In this document: positions 5,649 to 9,871 of the stretch, piece by piece
How positions within the stretch are numbered: the stretch's first letter is position 1
How the letters are laid out: the number at the start of each line of letters is the position of its first letter
Origin: an uncultured Lentisphaeria bacterium
GTDB lineage: Bacteria; Verrucomicrobiota; Lentisphaeria; Victivallales; Victivallaceae
Direction: 5' to 3'
Assembly: GCA_903821255.1 (NCBI GenBank)
Contig: CAIJKT010000389.1
Location: 1-9,871, forward strand
Length of the DNA: 9,871 bases
The notes under the pieces: model-generated
Seen by the model: only the letters and a program-made list of their open reading frames with translations
Told to the model about the DNA's origin: nothing
Databases searched by the model: none
Position numbers and translations under genes: made by a program

Positions 5649-8294
5649 TTATGGGGTCAAGATAAGGTGGATCGGTTGATACAGACCTCCGGCCCCGGCG
5701 GAATCATATACTCTCACCGCCAATACGTTCTTTCCATCTTTTTTAAGCAATTCGCCAGGAAACTTGACTTCAAACGGCTGATTCCAGATTTTACTTGCAG
5801 GCTTACCGGTAGAGGCACAGCTATGTTCACCAATCAGCGCGCCGTTCAAATAAATCCACGCTTCCTCGTCCACCCCATCGAATTTCATGGTCAATTTCTT
5901 TCCTTGCGCCAATGGGGGAACTGAGAAGGTGGTGCGATACCACCCGAAACCATCGTATTCGCCGACCTCCGGCGCTTTCTCCCAATTAGCCGGTACGGCA
6001 ATCCGGGGCCAGGCGGAGTCATCGAATTCCGAGGAGAACCATTTAGCTTTCCCGCCTTCATTTTTCGGATCCTTTTGAAATGCCCATTTTTTCGCAAAAT
6101 TCGAAATGTCGTTTGCATCAGCCTTGACTTCCAGCGTGGTCTCCACTATGCACGGACGACCAAAACAATCCACCGTGGCGGTGCGTATGCGATAAACCCC
6201 ATGAACTTTGGCTTCAAATCTGCATTCCTCGCCTTCATAAGCCGGATCCTGTGAAAGATTGTAACTGCTGACGTTTTCCGGGGTAATTACTTCCCATACG
6301 ATGAACCTCCGTCCAGGATAGAACGGCGAGTCCTCAATTTCACCGGTGCCCGGCAATGCCTCGGCCTTTAAAATCACCGGGCCGGGTGCTGACACAGGCT
6401 TCTGTACAATCTGCACTTTCATGGAAGGCATGGGACCAAGGTCCGGCCGCTGGATTTTGCGCGCCCGGGACAGCGTCACATCCGGCTCACCCTGCCGGCT
6501 GACAACAATGGTACCGTTTTCTTTGCACCGGATGATTTCCTCATAGCCATCAGGCTTGAATCGCGGTTCATCAACTGCCATGTCGAACTTCACGCCGAGA
6601 CGGATAAGCCGTTCCATTTCCAGCGCCGCGTTCCCGAGAACCTGCCGGTAGCTAATTCCTTCCGGATTCTTCCTGTCCAGATGAAGAGACCGCACTCCGA
6701 ACATCGGGCCGTAAGTAAAAGTGTAGCCGTCAGGTATGGCGATGCACACCTTGGCGGCATGCATGAGAGCGTCTATATCACGGTTCGGGTTTTCCATAAA
6801 AAACTGCCGGATGCTGCTTGCGGAAGCCCGCTTGTAAGAATATGGAACGACGCAATCAGACTGACCGGGCCAGCCAAACCAATGGCCGAAATAGGTTGCG
6901 CCGGCGTCATACATGTATCGCATGGCGGTCAGATTCATTTTCGGTTCCGCCAGCTGATTTTTCGTTGAAGCATAAAGCGCAGTGCCCCATCGTTTATTGA
7001 AGTTCCTGCCGGCTCCGCGTCCTATCGCCACCCGGATGGCACATGCGTTCTCCACCGTTGCCGGGATTTGTGTCCCGAAGGTCATGTTGTAGCGTTCCAC
7101 CAGTTGCTCGGGAAGTATCCATTCGTCCAGCATTCCCGCAGAGCCGATTCCGTCAACAGCCAGTTGATACCACGCCGTCTGCCAGATGGCCTCCCAGGAC
7201 GCGATGTCCTTTTCCAAAATGTCGAGATTGCCTTTGCCGAACACCTTGTCCACCCAGACGCCCAGGACTCTGTTGCCGTAATTGTTCTTTGGAAATTCGG
7301 TTTCGCTCAGCGTCTGCCGGATTTGCTGTTGCAGTTTTTTTACCACCTCCTGCGGCGTCAGTTTACCGGCCGACAGTACCGCATCCGGGGTATTAAACAT
7401 CCCTCGAATATGGATAGCTGGTTCATCCATATACGCGGTGCGGCCATAGTAGTTGCTCCGGTAAAGCTGAACCGGCCAGCCATCGGGCAGGACAAAAGCG
7501 TCGATCATATAGCAGTTCGTTCTCCAAATCCACGATCCAACCTTAACGCCGCTCCTGCGATAGAATAAATTGAGTCCGGCAGCGATGTCTTTGCGCCAGT
7601 CATCTTCATTCATCGGCACAGCATAGCGATGTTTTCCACCAATGTAATCCACATGCCGGCCTTCCATGTCGCGGTGTACGCCTGTAGTCGCGATAAGAAG
7701 ATCCGGATTGAGTTCAAGGCATGTCGCCGGTTCCGGAACTGTCGCTTTTTCCTTTCCGACCTTGATCAATTTAAACGGCCAGCCGTGCAGATACAGCCGT
7801 TCCGGAGGCGATTGAAACCGGGCGGGAGACTTCTCCGCCGTCTGCGGCCAGCCGTATTGCCATAGCGGAAGCCGCGGCAACACAGGCCTGCCCGTCACTT
7901 CGTTGACATATTCCAGATAGTCCGTCCAGTCCGGTTCATGCCAGAGATACCGGGCAACCCGTGGATAATGCCCGGCTTCCGGCCAGCCATCCAGCAGTAC
8001 CCAGGCAGAATAGGCTTGCCCGTTCTGTCGCGTGAATGCGATTTCAAACCATTGAAGCGGAGCATCTGCATTGACCACCGGCCCAACGACAAATTTTGCC
8101 GAAACTACCAGTTCCCCCCGTGCCACCGCTTCAGGTGGTCTTCCGGAATTGCCGTTTCCCTCCAATTCATAATAAAAAAAATGGTCAGACTCTCCAAGCG
8201 GCCCGGCTTCCGCCCGGAGAGAACTTGCAAAACAGAAGAAGGAGATAGCCATCACCAGCAGGATTAATATCTGACGAAACACAGAAAGTTTCAT
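5649..8294 (-). CDS. Large secreted protein: unassigned glycosidase-like region, Ig-like segment, C-terminal GH2-type sugar-binding domain
   Basis: The chosen start gives 881 residues with a signal peptide MKLSVFRQILILLVMAISFF and a likely cleavage at AEA/GP. The frame stays open upstream to an ATG at 8402; numbering below counts from there, so the signal starts at Met37. The first two thirds (about 70-650) look catalytic but I cannot place them in a family. Acidic candidates are YMDEPAIHI (324-332) and GMLDEWILP (423-431). CIAIPDGYTF...GPMFG and ALEMERLIRLGVKFD (593-607) recall the post-barrel domain of GH42-like enzymes. Residues about 668-762 form an Ig/PKD-like strand region. Residues about 770-917 resemble a GH2 sugar-binding jelly roll: FDDSAWPRIAVPANWE, YDGFGWYRTTF, FDGVDEEAWIYLNG, NVLAVRVYDSAGAGGLYQPI. 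Start evidence conflicts: the signal favours 8294, but no ribosome-binding site precedes it, while GGGGA precedes ATGs at 8390 and 8387. It lies between the pseudopilin genes and is probably exported. Confidence 0.8.
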   Translation of the reverse strand: MKLSVFRQILILLVMAISFFCFASSLRAEAGPLGESDHFFYYELEGNGNSGRPPEAVARGELVVSAKFVVGPVVNADAPLQWFEIAFTRQNGQAYSAWVLLDGWPEAGHYPRVARYLWHEPDWTDYLEYVNEVTGRPVLPRLPLWQYGWPQTAEKSPARFQSPPERLYLHGWPFKLIKVGKEKATVPEPATCLELNPDLLIATTGVHRDMEGRHVDYIGGKHRYAVPMNEDDWRKDIAAGLNLFYRRSGVKVGSWIWRTNCYMIDAFVLPDGWPVQLYRSNYYGRTAYMDEPAIHIRGMFNTPDAVLSAGKLTPQEVVKKLQQQIRQTLSETEFPKNNYGNRVLGVWVDKVFGKGNLDILEKDIASWEAIWQTAWYQLAVDGIGSAGMLDEWILPEQLVERYNMTFGTQIPATVENACAIRVAIGRGAGRNFNKRWGTALYASTKNQLAEPKMNLTAMRYMYDAGATYFGHWFGWPGQSDCVVPYSYKRASASSIRQFFMENPNRDIDALMHAAKVCIAIPDGYTFTYGPMFGVRSLHLDRKNPEGISYRQVLGNAALEMERLIRLGVKFDMAVDEPRFKPDGYEEIIRCKENGTIVVSRQGEPDVTLSRARKIQRPDLGPMPSMKVQIVQKPVSAPGPVILKAEALPGTGEIEDSPFYPGRRFIVWEVITPENVSSYNLSQDPAYEGEECRFEAKVHGVYRIRTATVDCFGRPCIVETTLEVKADANDISNFAKKWAFQKDPKNEGGKAKWFSSEFDDSAWPRIAVPANWEKAPEVGEYDGFGWYRTTFSVPPLAQGKKLTMKFDGVDEEAWIYLNGALIGEHSCASTGKPASKIWNQPFEVKFPGELLKKDGKNVLAVRVYDSAGAGGLYQPIHLILTP

Positions 8295-8598
8295 GTGATT
8301 TGTTATTGTCAAGCAAGACGTTGTTCCATGCGGCAAATTCGCAAGGAAACCATATTGCAGAGATTCCTTCTTAAAGACATTAGACATCATTTTGTTCCCC
8401 ATGTTTTGTTTTTACCTGGAATCCCCACTCTTTGGCCTGCCGATGTTTAAGCGTTGGTATTTTTGAGCCGCGGCAGTATCTATCCTTTTTTTTACTCGCG
8501 CCTGTCCATGGCCCATCATACATTACAAACCGAAAAACGCCATTCTGTTAAAAATACTTTTTGCGATGCTTTTAAGTGTCATGCGCATGTTTTTTAAC
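8295..8598 (-). other. 304-bp spacer or leader between pseudopilin B and the large secreted protein
   Basis: The part 8295-8402 stays in frame with the downstream gene but encodes 36 residues that resemble no domain I know. The rest is non-coding. Just after the pseudopilin B stop is a perfect 10-bp palindrome CATGCGCATG (8580-8589). On the plus strand it is followed by TTTTTT, but the stem is only five pairs and the orientation is opposite to the genes. A minus-strand TGGACA followed 18 bases later by GATAGA (about 8485-8514) is a weak promoter candidate. TTGACA occurs just before the signal-peptide ATG but has no -10 partner. Nothing else is recognised. Confidence 0.4.
8580..8589. repeat. 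10-bp perfect palindrome CATGCGCATG
   Basis: This self-complementary site lies about 10 bases after the stop of pseudopilin B. It could be a short hairpin or a protein-binding site. It is short enough to occur by chance. Confidence 0.4.
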
Positions 8599-9354
8599 TC
8601 AATTACAATCCCAGACGGTGTTCGCCAGGTTAGCATTTTTAGCGTTTAGCAATTGGTTGTTATAGAGGCTTATAGTGGCTGCAACTCCATAGCCTGCCCC
8701 TTTTTCGCTTGAAGAATGCCCGTCGACCCAGAATACATTACAAACGGTATAATATTGATGTGCCGTAAAGGCATTTATCGTATCTGGATAATTTGGCCTC
8801 AAAGCAAGCCCTCCTTCATATATGGGACCGGCAACGTTTCCGGCATCCGCGCCAAGGACCGTTTTTGATGGTTTTTTAACCCTGTTGTCTTTAGTGGGTG
8901 GAGTTCCTGCGGGGAAAGAATAAGCCGTCCAATTGATGCAACTCATGCCAAGAAAATATGCATTGTAACTAATGTCCGGAGCCCGCCAATGTGTATCATT
9001 ATATGCCGGCATTGTCTTATCACGCCAGAATTTAGAAAAGTTGGAGGATGTTCCTAAATCCTTGCTGGAGCATGAAAAAACATTCTTGGGGCAATAGTTG
9101 TTACTGATTAAATTCCAAGTCCAATACGGGGCATTGGCGCTATCTGCGCCAGGCATAAAATATCCATTAAAGTTATTGTTATACATACTGGTGGCTAAAG
9201 CTATTTGTTTGGTTTTGTTCAGACAGGAACTAGTCTTAGCCCGTTCCCGTGCTTTATTAAGAGCAGGCAGCAGCATTGAGGCCAGAATTGCGATGATCGC
9301 GATCACGATGAGGAGTTCCACGAGCGTAAAATTTTGCGTTTTTTGAGTTTTCAT
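8599..9354 (-). CDS. Pseudopilin B: prepilin-like protein with a variant H-X11-DG C-terminus
   Basis: The 251-residue protein begins [20 protein letters not shown], a short leader and then the type IV prepilin hydrophobic helix (9-28), with Glu at +5 (E13) and LLPALNKAR after it. As in pseudopilin A, Asn replaces Gly before the expected cleavage site. [24 protein letters not shown] (43-66) is the usual follow-on block, and C88 and C95 form a further pair ([12 protein letters not shown]). The C-terminal block [17 protein letters not shown] resembles the processing-associated H-X9-DG motif, but H199 and D211-G212 are eleven residues apart. The start is well supported: GGAG at 9362-9365 lies seven bases before the ATG. 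The gene begins 51 bp after the GH2/GH106-like gene and may share its transcript. Its first 30 residues share exact DNA with pseudopilin A, but the rest differs. The role is probably surface or periplasmic; no pilin machinery is nearby. Confidence 0.87.
   Translation of the reverse strand: MKTQKTQNFTLVELLIVIAIIAILASMLLPALNKARERAKTSSCLNKTKQIALATSMYNNNFNGYFMPGADSANAPYWTWNLISNNYCPKNVFSCSSKDLGTSSNFSKFWRDKTMPAYNDTHWRAPDISYNAYFLGMSCINWTAYSFPAGTPPTKDNRVKKPSKTVLGADAGNVAGPIYEGGLALRPNYPDTINAFTAHQYYTVCNVFWVDGHSSSEKGAGYGVAATISLYNNQLLNAKNANLANTVWDCN
9266..9327 (-). repeat. 62-bp block identical between the two pseudopilin genes, copy B
   Basis: This matches 5201-5262 base for base and includes the same palindrome TGATCGCGATCA (9294-9305). 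It covers the codons of residues 10-29 and part of 30. The next base toward the start codon differs (A against G), and the five after that match again. Confidence 0.9.
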
Positions 9355-9361
9355 TTCGCTT

Positions 9362-9365
9362 CTCC
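9362..9365 (-). promoter_or_regulatory. Ribosome-binding site of pseudopilin B
   Basis: On the minus strand this is GGAG, seven bases before the ATG at 9352-9354. It is the clearest Shine-Dalgarno site in the window and shows that this genome uses such sites. Confidence 0.75.
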
Positions 9366-9405
9366 ATTTTTAGTTAATAGTTCATTTCTCATTTTTTTGT
9401 TCTCT

Positions 9406-9871
9406 TTATTTTAATTTATGTTGATTTCTATCTTTTGCCATGCTGACCGGACCGAGCAGTCCGGCAGGCAGACTGGCGTGCCGTAACATATTGCCGGGGG
9501 CGTTGGTTACGGTTATCCGGATGCGGTGCAGACCGGACGCGAGTTCCAATTTGTGCCGGTATGGCGGCCAGGGCAAAACTTCCGGTGCCATATCATCTAT
9601 TGTAATTTCCGCAATATCCTCCACTCTGCCAATATCCAGCATATAGGTTCCGCCTTGTTCAATTTCAAATGTTTTCGCATAAACGGCTTTGCCCGAATAT
9701 GTCGGATAACCCCAGTCCGCCCAGTCGGACAGAATCCCGGCGGCAAAGACTTTTTCAGTTGCGGAAATATCCGGAAATGACCGGTGTCCGTGCGGATATG
9801 AACATTTGAAATTACCGTACAGGTACGGCATTTCCTGCAATACCCCGCCATCAGTGATGATATCAATCACA
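9406..9871 (-). CDS. C-terminal part of a GH2/GH106-like hydrolase (5' end beyond the right edge)
   Basis: The frame is open to the right edge and ends at a TAA at 9406-9408, leaving 155 codons of the C-terminus. The visible GTG and ATG codons are not taken as starts, because the sequence looks like the middle of a domain. The blocks are typical of the terminal jelly-roll sugar-binding domain of GH2-like enzymes and GH106-type rhamnosidases: LYGNFKC, DWADWGYPTYSGKAVYAKTF (49-68), YMLDIGRVEDIAEITIDD (76-93), VLPWPPYRHKLEL (98-110), GLHRIRITVTNAPGNML (113-129) and PAGLLGPVSM (135-144). This domain folds next to the catalytic domain and often helps bind a terminal sugar; the catalytic part lies outside the window. 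Rhamnosidase is a guess from the GLLGPV ending, and beta-galactosidase-like activity is also possible. It is the first visible gene of the cluster and lies 51 bp before pseudopilin B. Confidence 0.8.
   Translation of the reverse strand, partial: VIDIITDGGVLQEMPYLYGNFKCSYPHGHRSFPDISATEKVFAAGILSDWADWGYPTYSGKAVYAKTFEIEQGGTYMLDIGRVEDIAEITIDDMAPEVLPWPPYRHKLELASGLHRIRITVTNAPGNMLRHASLPAGLLGPVSMAKDRNQHKLK

Noticed and set aside
8580..8595. Intrinsic terminator formed by CATGCGCATG followed by TTTTTT
   Set aside because: The T-run follows on the plus strand, but all genes are on the minus strand, and the stem has only five pairs.
9406..9870. A complete 154-residue gene starting at the GTG near the right edge
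   Set aside because: The sequence begins inside a typical C-terminal jelly-roll domain and the frame continues off the edge, so it is the end of a longer gene.

Overview
The window looks like a polysaccharide-degradation locus from a member of the Lentisphaerota (Lentisphaeria/Victivallales-like) or a close relative in the PVC superphylum. This is inferred from three things seen together: orphan type IV pseudopilin-like proteins with the hydrophobic N-terminus [20 protein letters not shown], large secreted glycosidase-like proteins, and paralogous uroporphyrinogen-decarboxylase-fold (URO-D) proteins that are not HemE. GC content is moderate and no taxonomic marker gene is present, so the assignment rests on gene repertoire alone.

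All seven supported genes lie on the minus strand and read right to left. In transcription order they are: (i) the C-terminus of a GH2/GH106-like hydrolase, cut by the right edge (9406-9871); (ii) pseudopilin B (8599-9354); (iii) a large secreted protein with an unassigned N-terminal catalytic-looking region, an Ig-like segment and a C-terminal GH2-type sugar-binding sandwich (5649-8294, possibly extending to 8402); (iv) pseudopilin A (4537-5337); (v) a secreted CBM4_9-like plus TIM-barrel glycosidase-like protein with a foreign-looking motif nested in the carbohydrate-binding module (1654-4407); (vi) a complete URO-D-family protein (559-1626); (vii) the N-terminal half of a second, divergent URO-D-family protein, cut by the left edge (1-533). 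The last gene has no stop codon inside the window.

The gaps suggest two tight groups. Genes v-vi-vii are 27 and 25 bp apart and are probably one transcript. Genes i-ii are 51 bp apart. The longer spacers (4408-4536, 5338-5648, 8295-8598) are where promoters would sit. I found no convincing sigma-70 promoter, rho-independent terminator, RNA gene, mobile element or CRISPR array.

Inferred biology: the secreted proteins bind and process a glycan outside the cytoplasm. The interleaved pseudopilins give an alternating hydrolase-pilin-hydrolase-pilin-hydrolase layout that suggests surface display, secretion or substrate docking. The cytoplasmic URO-D-fold proteins may act on a methylated product, as corrinoid methyltransferase relatives do. 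The main points for follow-up are the nested motif in the CBM, a 62-bp DNA block identical between the two pseudopilin genes, and the duplicated start region of pseudopilin A.
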